Of a stretch of DNA of 64,000 nucleotides, positions 16,493 through 26,703 are shown piece by piece. Below the pieces are notes generated by a model that made no database searches, was not told the DNA's origin, and saw nothing but the letters and a program-made list of their open reading frames with translations. The stretch is from positions 648,501-712,500 of the forward strand of contig CAKKNE010000002.1 in NCBI GenBank assembly GCA_918797485.1, written 5' to 3'. Origin of the DNA: Pelagomonas calceolata (Eukaryota; Sar; Pelagophyceae; Pelagomonadales; Pelagomonadaceae). The position numbers and the translations under genes are program-made. Within the stretch, counting starts at the first letter, position 1, and every line of letters starts with the position of its first letter.

Positions 16493-19400
16493 ATGCCCTC
16501 GCAAGAGGACGAGATTAGGGCACTGCAAAAAGCAAGAAGCGAGTCCAAGGGCACGGCGCTCGGCGCCGCCGCGTCGGGCGAGTTCGACAGAGACTTGTAC
16601 GGCGGCGCGAAGGGTTTGAGTAGAGAAATTGTGGATGAGCCCACGCAAGACGACGATGGCGGGGGCGGCCTGCACCCGTCGACGCAGCGGGACCTGAGGG
16701 GCCCGGCGGACGAGGACGACGGTGAGGACCCGTTCAAGGCCCACAGGGACCGGAACCCGGCCAACATCCCGATCGCCGAGCGCGAGTCGGCCTACCAGGC
16801 CAAAGGACGAGCTACGAGGGAATTGAGCCCGGAGCGCCAGGACCCGTTCGCCGACGCGACGCCAGCTCGAGGGTTCCGGGAGGCCATGGGTAGTAATGTT
16901 GTGGATCGGGAGCGCGACGATTTATTGAAGAAGATCGCGGAGAATGAGGATGACAAGGGCGGCAAGAAGCGGCGGTTCGACGACGCGGGCGACAAGCCTG
17001 CCAAGGAGGGGAAATTCGACGGCACGCCTGGGCGGTTTGATGCTACGCCCGGGCGGTTTGATGCTACTCCGGGGCGCTTCGACGCGACGCCTGGGCGGTT
17101 TGATGCGACTCCTGGTAGATTTGATGCGACTCCGGGGCGGTTTGATGCGACTCCGGGTCGCTTCGACGCTACTCCGGGCCGCTTCGATGCTACTCCGGGT
17201 CGGTTTGATGCGACGCCTGGGCGGTTTGATGCGACTCCCGGGCGGTTTGATGCTACTCCGGGACGCTTTGACGCGACGCCCGGACGTTTCAACGCCACCC
17301 CAGGACGCTTCGACGCCACACCGGGACGCTTCCAGGCGACGCCGGGCCGCTTCGACGCCACGCCCGGCCGCTTCGAGGCCACGCCGGGCCGCTTCGACGC
17401 GACGCCCGGCCGCTTCGAGTCCACACCCGGTAGGTTTGAAGCCACTCCAGGCCGCTTCGAGGCGACGCCGTCGCGCTTCGACGCGACGCCCGGCCGCGGC
17501 GTCGCCGCCGCGAGCCGCTGGGAGGCGACGCCGGCGCGCGACGCCGTGCCCCAGGCGCAACAGAAGCAGCGCTGGGACGCGACGCCGCTCCAACCCGCTG
17601 CGCCCGCGACAAAACGCTCAAGGTGGGACGAGACACCTGTGGCGGGAGATTCTGCCCAGACTCCTGTTGGATTGGGTGGCGCGACGCCTGCTGGACTTGT
17701 AGGAGCAGAAACACCCACACCAACAGCGTTCGCGGCCCAGTCTGCCGCAGCTCTAGCCATGGACCGCGGCCCCGTCACCCCCGAAATGGCCCAGCGCATG
17801 CGCTGGGAGCGCGAGATGAACGAGCGGAATCGCTATTTGACGGACGAGGAGCTGGATTCGCTCTTTCCCTCTACCGGTTATCGGATATTGGAACCGCCCG
17901 CGGGCTACGCGCCCATCGCCACGCCGTCTCGCAAACTCACCGCCACTCCAACACCTCTAGGCCAGTCCGCGTTAGGCGTGGGCGGCTTCAAGATCCAGGA
18001 AACGCCCTCCAGGGACCAGTACGGCATCCCCGGGTTGAATGTAAGCGCGGCCGCGAACGCCGAGTTACCTGATATAAAACCCGAGGACTACCAGTACTTT
18101 GCGAAGTTGATGGAGGACGTGGATGAGGATGGGTTGACGCGAGATGAGGCCGTGGATCTGAAGATCATGCGGTTGCTACTCAAGATCAAGAACGGCACGC
18201 CGCCGCAGCGAAAGACGGCTCTCAGGCAAATCACGGAGAAGGCCCGGGAGTTCGGCGCCGGCCCCCTGTTCAACCAGATCTTACCTTTATTAATGAGCCC
18301 AACATTGGAAGATCAGGAGCGACATTTGCTCGTGAAAGTCATCGATCGTATCCTATACAAGCTAGATGATTTGGTGAGGCCCTTCGTGCACAAGATTCTG
18401 GTTGTTATCGAACCGTTGTTGATTGATGAAGATTATTATGCGCGAGTGGAAGGTAGAGAGATCATCTCCAACTTAGCGAAAGCTGCGGGCCTGGCCACGA
18501 TGATTGCGACGATGCGACCGGACATTGATAACTTGGACGAATACGTCCGCAACACTACAGCAAGAGCTTTTGCCGTTGTGGCCTCTGCCTTGGGCATTCC
18601 CGCTCTCCTACCTTTCCTGAAGGCGGTCTGTCAATCGCGGAAGTCGTGGCAGGCGCGACACACCGGAATAAAAATAGTGCAGCAGATCGCTATCTTAGTT
18701 GGTTGTGCCGTATTGCCTCACTTGCGACAAATGGTGGAAATCATAGAACATGGACTAGTGGATGACCAGCAAAAGGTCCGAACTATATCCTCGTTAGCGT
18801 TGGCCGCATTAGCCGAAGCGGCCCACCCCTACGGCATCGAGTCCTTTGATAGTGTCCTGAAACCGCTCTGGAAGGGCATAAGACATCACAGAGGCAAAGG
18901 ACTAGCTGCTTTTCTCAAGGCAATTGGTTTTATCATACCGCTCATGGACTCGAACTATGCGAACTACTACACGCGGGAGGTCATGGTCATCGTCATACGA
19001 GAGTTCCAGTCGCCGGACGAAGAAATGAAGAAGATCGTCCTGAAGGTCGTGAAGCAGTGCGTGGCCACGGACGGCGTCGAGCCGCAGTACGTCCGCAATG
19101 AAATTCTGCCGGAGTTCTTTAGGAATTTCTGGGTGCGGCGCATGGCTCTCGACCGAAGGAACTACAAACAGGTCGTGGAGACGACGGTGGAGTTGGCCGG
19201 CAAGGTCGGATGTGCCGAGGTCGTCGCGCGCGTCAGTGATGATTTGAAAGACGAATCGGAGCCCTATCGGAGGATGGTCATGGAGACGGTGGAGCACGTC
19301 ATTCAAGACCTCGGGGCGGCGGACATCGATGAACGACTCGAGGAACAATTGATTGATGGGATCCTCTACGCTTTCCAGGAGCAGGCCTCGGACGACACGG

Positions 19401-20770
19401 AGGCGATGCTCTCGGGCTTTGGCGTCGTTGTAAATGCGTTGGGGTTGCGGACAAAGCCCTACTTGCCGCAGATCTGCGGCACGATCAAGTGGCGGTTAAA
19501 TAACAAGTCCGCTTCGGTGCGCATGCAAGCGGCTGACTTAATTGCGAGGATAGCCGTCGTGATGCGGGCCTGCGGCGAGGACCAGTTGATGGGCCATCTA
19601 GGTGTTGTGCTATATGAGTACTTGGGCGAGGAGTACCCTGAAGTTTTAGGATCAATATTGGGTGCCCTGAAGGCTATAGTCAATGTGATCGGCATGAGCA
19701 AGATGACGCCGCCCATCAAGGATTTGCTGCCTAGACTCACGCCCATCCTGAAGAACCGCCACGAGAAGGTGCAGGAGAACTGTATAGCGTCCGGTGTCTT
19801 TCTAGTTACGTTACCGGTCCGAGACGACGCCAAAAATCTGTGGATTGATAGCGGAGACGCTATGATTCTGACTATTTGAACCTTTCTCACCGAGACCGTC
19901 TTTTTTACAGAGAGATTAGCACTCACGACGTCGACGCGTCTCACCTTCTATCGCGCAGGCATCGATTTGGTGGGACGCATCGCTGATAGGGGCGCGGAGT
20001 TCGTGGCTGCCCGCGAGTGGATGCGCATCTGTTTCGAGTTGCTGGAGATGTTGAAAGCGCACAAAAAAGCCATTAGGCGAGCGGCCGTGAACACGTTCGG
20101 GTATATTGCTAAGGCTATCGGTCCCCAAGATGTCTTACATACCCTGCTCAACAACCTCAAGGTCCAGGAGCGCCAGAACCGCGTGTGTACGACCGTGGCG
20201 ATTGGTATTGTGGCCGAGACGTGCGCGCCGTTTACCGTCTTGCCGGCTTTATTGAATGAGTACAGGGTACCAGAACTAAATGTCCAGAACGGCGTGTTGA
20301 AAGCTCTTAGTTTTATGTTCGAGTACATCGGGGAGATGGGCAAGGATTATGTCTATGCAGTAACACCCTTGCTTGAAGACGCGCTCATGGACCGCGACTT
20401 GGTGCACCGCCAGACGGCGTGTGCCGCGGTCAAACATCTGACGCTGGGCGTCGCCGGTCTGGGCTGCGAGGACGCCCTCCAGCACCTCATGAACTACGTC
20501 TGGCCGAACATCTTCGAGACCTCTCCTCATGTGATAGCGAACGTCTTCGAGGCCATCGAGGCCTTCGCGGTGGCCTTGGGGCCGGGCTACGTGCTGAATT
20601 ATGTATTGCAGGGGCTCTATCATCCCGCGCGACGCGTGAGGGAGGTCTACTGGAAGATATACAACACGCTCTACATCTACGGCGCGGACGCGCTGACGCA
20701 GTACTACCCCGCTTTGGAGAGCGACGAGACGAACAGCTACCAGCGGACCTACATGGAGGTATTCATCTAG
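16493..20770 (+). CDS. SF3B1: splicing factor 3B subunit 1
   Basis: Exons 16493-19781 and 19959-20770 give 1366 residues (human about 1304). The junction [17 protein letters not shown] restores the family sequence exactly. The 177-base intron is GT-AG with a pyrimidine-rich 3' end and no introner repeats. The N-terminus holds a 23-copy FDATPGR heptad array (residues 175-335) followed by RW-x-TP motifs (SRWEATP, QRWDATP, SRWDETP) of the kind that bind U2AF-homology domains. The HEAT-repeat body from about 500 onward is highly conserved ([30 protein letters not shown]). Role: U2 snRNP branch-site recognition. In a genome gaining introns from transposons this is the machine that must define them. 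Confidence 0.97.
17015..17497 (+). repeat. 23 tandem 21-bp units in SF3B1
   Basis: Exactly 483 bases, 23 units of 21 bases, each encoding F-(D/E/N/Q)-(A/G/S)-T-P-(G/S)-R. Twelve consecutive units are FDATPGR with much synonymous variation; later units drift ([28 protein letters not shown]). Every unit carries one TP dipeptide, a possible CDK site. Confidence 0.97.
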
Positions 20771-20881
20771 AATCTACTAAGAAAACATTTTCAGCACGGT
20801 TTTACTATATACAATCTTATGAGCACACGTCGTCTACATACAATATGCACAGCGTGCCAGTCAAACGCGTTGTCGGCGTCC

Positions 20882-23350
20882 TCACCGCGCCGCCGCCGAC
20901 GCGTCGTCGTCGTCGTCTTCGTTATCAGTCTCCACCGCGCGCACCCACGCCGAGAGAGGCGCCCAGGCCAACAACAGTCGCTTGTACTTCCTCTCCGAAG
21001 ATTTGAGTTTCCTCAGTTTCTCGCTGACGCGCTCCTGGTACGTTACGAGGCCCGTGAGCGCACGTAGTCCGACCGTCGCCGCACAAAAGCATAACAATAA
21101 GAGTGGCATGCCCAAGTACGCGAGCCGTTTTAGAGCGGCTCGCTGGGAGGCCTTCGCGTCGGCGATGATAGTTGTCTGGATTTCGTCCATAAGACCCTGG
21201 AGCGAGTCCACGCGACAGCTCTGCAACTCGAACCACTCGTCGTGCGTCGGCGGCGGGTTGCTGGTGCCGTCGAGGAGCTCGGTCCGTAGCACGACCGCGT
21301 CGTGAACGCACGGCTTCGCCGCGTGGCGCGAAAAGGACGTGAGGAGCGGCTTGGGAGCGAAGGCCTGGAAGGACTGGAGCGCCGCCTCTTGGAGCACAGA
21401 GATCCGCACGAGCCGATCGCGCGTCTCCGCCGTGACGGGCGACTCCTTCCGGCGGTTCCCCGTTGTGGCGTGGGCGGCCAAGTCGGCCGAGACCAGGCCC
21501 CGCTCGACGGCGACGTACTCCTTGTATGACGCGAGCTTGACCGACGCGAAAAGCGAGGGAGCCAGGTTCTGCGCGCGGAGGCCCGACCGCATGAGCTCGA
21601 CGCACGCGTCACGGGCCACCGCCAGCAACTGCTCGTTCATACTCGTGTAGACGTCGAAGACGTCGCGGTGCGTCTGGCTCGTCGTGCGCCGTGAGGGCGC
21701 CGCGGCCCGGTCGTGCGACGAGTCCTCGCGCTCCCGCAGTAAAGCTCGGAGCTTCTGGCAACTCTTGCGGCGGCACCCGCCCGCCTCGGGCGCCAAGGAG
21801 CGAAGCCGGGCAGGGGGACTCCCCCGTGGCTCGTCTGACAAGACGTAAGCACTTCTACGCGCGGCGAGGTCCACCGCGGCGCCAAGGCGCGCCGCAGTCC
21901 GCTTCGGCGACAGGTCCGTGTCGATGCCCCGCGGCTTGGAGGTGTCGGCGTGTTTGAGCACAGCACCGACCTGCGTGACATAAAGCGTTATTATCGAGCA
22001 GCCACCGTCGTCGCATCGATGGCGCGGGACGTTGATTCGTGGCGCTGCCCCGTACCGCCAGGTCCATGGCGGCGTCGGTGCGCAAGAACTGGCGGCCGAG
22101 CTCCAATGCGCGGGCGCGGCCGTCGGAAGCCACATAGGTCGAAATCAGACCTCGCTCGCGTTGCGTCTCGTGCACGGCCCGCGCGACTCGTAGGACCACG
22201 CCCGTTTCGAGCGCGCGCCGCACGGCGGCCGATCTCCCCACGTGCTCGAGCATGAGCCAACCGACCTGTGCGCAAATAAATCAGTGAGGACGCGCCGCGA
22301 CAATTTGATTTATGCACTGCAACCGACTTCGACCACCGTCGCGGTCACGATGAGCCCGACGAGGCACGCCAGCAAGATAGGTATCCCCCGCGCGTTCCTA
22401 TTGGTCTCCGTCGACTCCGACCCCGTGGATTCCTCGAGTTCCGCGTCGAGCGCCGCATACAACTCGTCCTCCTCGGCCTCATCCAATGTATCAAAGGACG
22501 ACGCCACCGTCACGCCGTCGACGGACTCGCGCCGCGTGAGCTCCGACGGCGTCAGGCTGGAGACGCCCTTGGAGTCGCTCTCCTCGTACTCGGACGGCGT
22601 CGACTTGGACTCGGGCACGCCGGCGTCGAGGGCCTCGGCGATCCCCTTGTGCTCGAGGACGCCCGGGTCGCTCTCGAGCTCCCTTTTGGGCTCCGGCGGC
22701 GTCGCGGGCGGCGTCTGGTGGCGCTCGCTCTCGGGCGGCACGTTCGCCTTGGGCTTGGGCTTGGGCTTCGGCGGCGCGCTCCGGGGCCGCGGCGGCTTCT
22801 TCTTGGGTTTTTCTTGGGCCTTCTTCTGGCTGCGCTCGCGCGCGCGCCGCCACGTCGCCTCGGCCTCGCGCTTGCGCTCGGCGCGCCGCTCTTTGTCTGC
22901 CTCGGCGTCGCGGAGCGCCTGGCGGTTCCTCCGCGCCGCGGCCTTGCGGCGGCGGCGCCACTCCACGAGCGCCTCGTGAGCTAAATCAGCGAACGCCGCC
23001 GGCGCGCGGCACGCGGCCCGCGCGACCGCGACGACCGCCTCGACGACCGAGTACGCCACCACGAGCACGATGTCGAACAGAAAGAGGGCGGCGAAGAGCG
23101 CGGCGCAGACCTGGATGCGCCGGCCCGGCGACCACGCGCAGAAGCGCGTGCCTTCGAGGAGCGCGCCGGTCTCGCAGGCCATCTCGACCCGTAGCTTCGA
23201 GCCGCTCGACACAGCGAGCAGGAGCGCGCCGACCATGACGATCGCGGTGCGCAGCAAAGGCGGCAGCGGCGGCTCGTCCGCCTCGGCCGCCGGCTCGGGC
23301 GCGGGCGCCTTCATCACGGCCGGCGACCTGCTGCGCACCTTGCGCGGCAT
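20882..23350 (-). CDS. membrane receptor with NIT-like sensor domain
   Basis: Proposed exons 23350-22328, 22265-22056 and 21970-20882 give 773 residues in one frame. Start MPRKVRSRSP at 23350. Hydrophobic helices lie near 32-50, 81-102 and 322-345 (ILLACLVGLIVTATVVEVGW), and one more near 694-715 (GMPLLLLCFCAATVGLRAL). A basic K/P-rich cytosolic region lies between the second and third. Residues about 345-690 look like a NIT domain, the two helical bundles with QRERG and VERGLV motifs that sense nitrate or nitrite in bacterial receptors. Without the splice at 22328/22265 the gene would read as two proteins. No kinase or cyclase domain follows, so the output is unknown. Confidence 0.7.
21971..22055 (-). 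other. second intron of the NIT-receptor gene, introner-like core
   Basis: 85-base GT-AG intron (GTACGGGG to CACGCAG). Its middle, GCGCCATCGATGCGACGA on the gene strand, matches the CGCCATCGACGCGATG core of the long introners, but clear terminal repeats and a target duplication are gone. Probably a decayed family member. Confidence 0.55.
22266..22319 (-). mobile_element. introner, 54 bp, diverged terminal repeats
   Basis: On the gene strand it starts CAGTGCATAAATCAAATTG and ends TGATTTATTTGCGCACAG. Perfect 8-bp duplication CAACCGAC at 22258-22265 and 22320-22327. Intron 22327-22266 begins with the duplicated GTCGGTTG and ends in the CAG of the terminal repeat. Confidence 0.85.
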
Positions 23351-23542
23351 TTTGCCCACAGCTCGCCGCGAATAAAAGTTGCAGTGTTTGTGGCTACTAG
23401 TTGTGTGGTCTTGGAGAGGCCTCGCGCAGCGTGATAACCCTTCGGATGATAGAGACTGGGACTGCACACGCCGGTGGCAGCTTACACGGGCTTCCAGGGT
23501 CGTAGATTAGCCCTGCGAACGCACGACGAGTCGGGCCCAAAC

Positions 23543-23566
23543 AACTAGTTGCAGTAAGACACTAGC
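23543..23566 (-). promoter_or_regulatory. CTAG-arm promoter motif, copy 6
   Basis: GTAAGACACTAGC arm intact, other arm reduced to ACTAGTT. It lies 193 bases upstream of the NIT-receptor start, in the 289-base gap between two leftward genes. Confidence 0.55.
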
Positions 23567-23639
23567 GTCACTCCACGCCGTTTGTATATATATAATAAAC
23601 TAAGGCTACTTCTTCTGCTGCGCACATATAATACTAAAT

Positions 23640-24080
23640 TTACTTCTTCTGCGCCCGCTCGGGCACCTCGCCCGCGACGCGGACGACGCACGCTTTTCTA
23701 GGCGACACGGACGGAAAGTCCGACAAGGAGAACGGGTCGGGCATCTCCTCATCCCCCAAATATAGGCGCGACGCGCTCATGTCGATCTCGAACTCGTCCT
23801 CCACAAAAGCCTTGAGGACCTCGACCGTTTGACCCAATTTAAAGGTTTTTTCGCCCTCGGACCCGTCTGGTAATTCAAAAACCACGAGCACGGGCGCGTC
23901 GAGGCGTTTGATGATGTCGTCCTCTTCTGTATTCTCGGCGTTCCGCTCGCTCTTCGCGAGCGACGCCATGTCGATGCCTATGGACCTCGGCTTCGGCTCG
24001 GCTCCCGGGCTGATGAGCTTCGGAGAAATTGTGGCCAGGAGGTCGTCGCGGCTGTCGACGCGCTTGGCGTCGTTTGGCAT
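23640..24080 (-). CDS. ubiquitin-like domain protein
   Basis: 146 residues from the ATG at 24080 (MPNDAKRVDSRDD). The C-terminal two thirds (APVLVVFELPDGSEGEKTFK, VLKAFVEDEFEIDMSASRLY, LGDEEMPDPFSLSDFP) has the strand-strand-helix order and spacing of a ubiquitin-like fold. There is no C-terminal di-glycine, so it is a domain protein, not a conjugated modifier. The N-terminal 60 residues are polar and probably disordered. The partner is unknown. It is head-to-head with the OPR-like gene, with a GGCAGCCC word at 24098-24105 just upstream of its start. Confidence 0.6.
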   Translation of the reverse strand: MPNDAKRVDSRDDLLATISPKLISPGAEPKPRSIGIDMASLAKSERNAENTEEDDIIKRLDAPVLVVFELPDGSEGEKTFKLGQTVEVLKAFVEDEFEIDMSASRLYLGDEEMPDPFSLSDFPSVSPRKACVVRVAGEVPERAQKK

Positions 24081-24240
24081 GGTTGGTTGTGTGCTATGGC
24101 AGCCCCTGCTATCGTTGGCGCATTGCGGCTGCCTCGTCGTGGTCTGAGAGTTGCTGTACGGCACCAGGTGCTCTTTCTTCGCGAGATGTCGAGGGCAGCC
24201 TGATCACAGCCCCAAAGTTTCGCTCGTCCAAAAATCGAGA

Positions 24241-24261
24241 TAGTGGTGGTAACACTCTAGC
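24241..24261 (-). promoter_or_regulatory. CTAG-arm promoter motif, degenerate copy 7
   Basis: GGTAACACTCTAGC (reverse of GCTAGAGTGTTACC) keeps one arm and the interior; the other arm is only TAGTG. It is in the 365-base head-to-head gap 24081-24445. A GGCAGCC word (24194-24200) is also present. Confidence 0.4.
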
Positions 24262-24449
24262 ATCCCAGGCTCGACGCCAAAAAAGTGCTGATACACCGAC
24301 GCTAGAGGCGCTCGACGCGGTGCAACCACGCTACTGCGCTCTCTGTTGAACGGTTCAACGTGCGCATCAAATTGGTGCACTAACGCTGCGGCTACACTGC
24401 TCTCACCCTCACAGCTCTAAAAAACACAACCCCAGGGCGGGCGACATGC

Positions 24450-24692
24450 ATGGCGGGAAGAAACTGGCGACGCCTCTGTACGCGGCGTAACCCGGGCCCG
24501 GTCGGCGTCATGCTCCAGAGCATCCAGGCGGCCCTCCTCGCGATCCTCGACGCGCCGATGCGCATCATGCGCAAACGCATCCGCCGCCGCGCCCCGCCGC
24601 CGCCGCCGCCCGCCACGCACCACCGCCGCGTCCGCAGCGAGCCCATCTCGCCGGAGTTTCTCCACGCGCTCGAGGACCCCAAGGACCGATGA
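24450..24692 (+). CDS. 80-residue upstream reading frame
   Basis: MAGRNWRRLCTRRNPG and onward, basic, with an amphipathic middle (MLQSIQAALLAILDAPMRIM) and a polyproline run. Its stop overlaps the next start as ATGA (24689-24692), the arrangement that allows stop-start re-initiation. It may be a translated upstream ORF of the OPR-like gene, a separate small protein, or an extra N-terminal exon of that gene. No family recognised. Confidence 0.35.
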   Translation: MAGRNWRRLCTRRNPGPVGVMLQSIQAALLAILDAPMRIMRKRIRRRAPPPPPPATHHRRVRSEPISPEFLHALEDPKDR

Positions 24693-26677
24693 GGTTCCTG
24701 CTCTTCGCGCTCCACGCGGCCCGCGGCCCCGCGCCGCGCCGCACCGTACTGCAAGCGACAACGAGCCACTACGAGCTCAACCAGGAGCTGTCCCGGGCGC
24801 GCGCGCCCGACGAGCTGCTTCAGGTGGTGGAGGCCCGCGCGCCGGACTTCAACGCCGTCAACGCGGCCACGGCCCTGCAGCGCCTCGCGACGGCCAAGCT
24901 ACGACGGGGCGAGCGCGCGCGCGGCGCCGCCGCGGCCGCGGCGAGCGCCGTCGCCGCGCTCGCCAAAAACGACGAGACTTGGGCCGACCCGCGGCCCGTG
25001 GCGTCGTCGAGCTGGGCCCTCGCGAAGCTCGGCCTGAGCCTGCCGGACCTCTTGGTAAGGCAGATTTCACAGATCGCCCCGCGCATGTCCGGCCGCGAGC
25101 TCAGCACGGCGGCCTGGGCCCTCGCGACGGCGCAAAGGCGCGAGGCGACCTGCGGCGGCGCCTACGAAGCGGCCTCTCTGCGAGACACGCGCCACGCCCT
25201 GGAGCGCTGCGCCGACGCCGGCGCGCGCGTCATGGACGCCCTGAGCGGCCGCGACGCCGCAACCATTATTTTCGCGCTCGGCACGGCGAAAGTCAAGCGG
25301 CCCGCGGCCCTCAAGGCGCTCTGCCGCCGCCTCGCCGACCCGTCGGTCGACTGGAACGGCCAGGACGTGGCCAACAGCTGCTGGGCCTGCGCGTCGCTCG
25401 ACGCCGACGCGCCGCGCCTCTTCTCGGCCGCGGCGGCGTTCGTCGCCCGGAACGCGTCCCAGCTCGAGCCGCGCGGCGTCGCCACGCTCGCCTGGAGCTT
25501 CGCGAAGGAGCGGCAAGGCCGCTCGGCCGCGGCGGCGCGGGCCTCCGACGACGCCGTCGCCCTGAAAGCGCTCGCGGTGCGCGCGGCCGAGGTCGCGCGC
25601 TTCTTCGACGCGCGGTCCCTGGCGCTGGCGAGCTGGGCCTTCGCCGTCGCCGCGCGCAACGACCTCATCGAGCCCTCGGATGCCTGCTTCCAGAGTCTGG
25701 AGCGCGACGCCGTCGCGCGGCTCGCGCCGGGGCTCGACGCGCGCGACCTCGCGGGCGTCGCCTGGGCCCTCGCGTCGGCGGGCCGCGCGGACCGCGCGTC
25801 CTACGAGGCCCTCGCGTCGCGCGCGCGCGCGCTGCCGCGCAAAGCGTGGACGGGTCGCGCGCTCGCGAACTGCCTCTGGGCCTTTGCGGTGCAGACGTCG
25901 GGCTGCGCCGCGCTGCCGCTGGCACAGGACCTGGAGAAGGCCGTCGTCGAGCTCGCGCCCTCGCTGAGTGTGCGGGACGCGGCGGCGATCTGCTGGTCGC
26001 TCTCCGGCATCGCGGCCGGCCGCGGCGTGGCGTTCGACGCGGCCTTCGGCGCCGTCGCGGACGCTGCTCAGAACTTCGCGAGCGGCGAGGGCCGGGCCCT
26101 GGCGAACCTCGCGAGCGCCGTCGTCGACATGTACGGGGACGACAGCGGCGGTCTCGCGGATAATTGTCTCGACGTGCGGCGTATTCTAGATGCCGTCGCC
26201 GCGCTGGCGGTGCCGCTCGCCGAGAGTTCTACACTCGAGCCGCGCGCCCTGGCCGCACTCGCCGCGGCCTTCGCCGCGTGCCGCGCGGCGGCGCCGGCGC
26301 CGCGGCTCATGGCCGCGCTCGCCGCCGCGGCGCGCGACGCCGCGGCCGACTTCCAGGCCAAGGACCTCGTGGCCGCGGCCGACGCCTTTGCACGCTGCGG
26401 CGCGGCGACGCCCGTCGTCGCCGCGGCCGTGCGCGCGCTCGGCGCCGACGCGGCGGGCCGCGCCCAGGCGTTCCCGCCGCGGCTCCGCGCGGACCTGTGC
26501 CGCGCGCTCGCCGCCGTCGGCGCGACGGACTCGCCGTTCTTCGACTCGAGCGCCGCGCCGCGCGACCGGCTCCTGCCGCCGCCCGAGACGTCGTACGCGG
26601 CCAACACGACGCGGGTCCAGATCCTCGAGGTCGTGCCGTACTCGTCGCTGTTTCCCGGTGACGACGAGGTGGAGTGA
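24689..26677 (+). CDS. OPR/RAP-type organelle RNA-binding repeat protein
   Basis: 662 residues. The hydrophobic, arginine-bearing start (MRFLLFALHAARGPAPRRTV) is a likely organelle presequence. The body is a chain of about 35-40-residue helical repeats marked by a W-(A/S)-(L/F/C)-A core: SSWALAKLGL, AAWALATAQ, NSCWACASLD, LAWSFAKE, ASWAFAVAAR, VAWALASAGR, CLWAFAVQ, ICWSLSGIA. These are the octotricopeptide-like repeats of algal and apicomplexan proteins that stabilise or process chloroplast or mitochondrial RNA. No C-terminal RAP domain can be seen. The codons are extremely GC-rich, which leaves the other frames open too. It is tail-to-tail with the next gene, 26 bases away. Confidence 0.75.
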   Translation: MRFLLFALHAARGPAPRRTVLQATTSHYELNQELSRARAPDELLQVVEARAPDFNAVNAATALQRLATAKLRRGERARGAAAAAASAVAALAKNDETWADPRPVASSSWALAKLGLSLPDLLVRQISQIAPRMSGRELSTAAWALATAQRREATCGGAYEAASLRDTRHALERCADAGARVMDALSGRDAATIIFALGTAKVKRPAALKALCRRLADPSVDWNGQDVANSCWACASLDADAPRLFSAAAAFVARNASQLEPRGVATLAWSFAKERQGRSAAAARASDDAVALKALAVRAAEVARFFDARSLALASWAFAVAARNDLIEPSDACFQSLERDAVARLAPGLDARDLAGVAWALASAGRADRASYEALASRARALPRKAWTGRALANCLWAFAVQTSGCAALPLAQDLEKAVVELAPSLSVRDAAAICWSLSGIAAGRGVAFDAAFGAVADAAQNFASGEGRALANLASAVVDMYGDDSGGLADNCLDVRRILDAVAALAVPLAESSTLEPRALAALAAAFAACRAAAPAPRLMAALAAAARDAAADFQAKDLVAAADAFARCGAATPVVAAAVRALGADAAGRAQAFPPRLRADLCRALAAVGATDSPFFDSSAAPRDRLLPPPETSYAANTTRVQILEVVPYSSLFPGDDEVE

Positions 26678-26703
26678 GCTGTTTGTTAACACATTTATCA
26701 CAA

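Noticed and set aside
17015-17497. Regular 21-bp repeats as a CRISPR-like array
   Set aside because: They are contiguous coding heptads without spacers inside SF3B1.
24979-26163. 394-codon open frame overlapping the OPR-like gene in another frame
   Set aside because: The product is almost only R, G, P and A, the expected shadow of alanine-rich codons; the W-A-L-A repeats are in the other frame.
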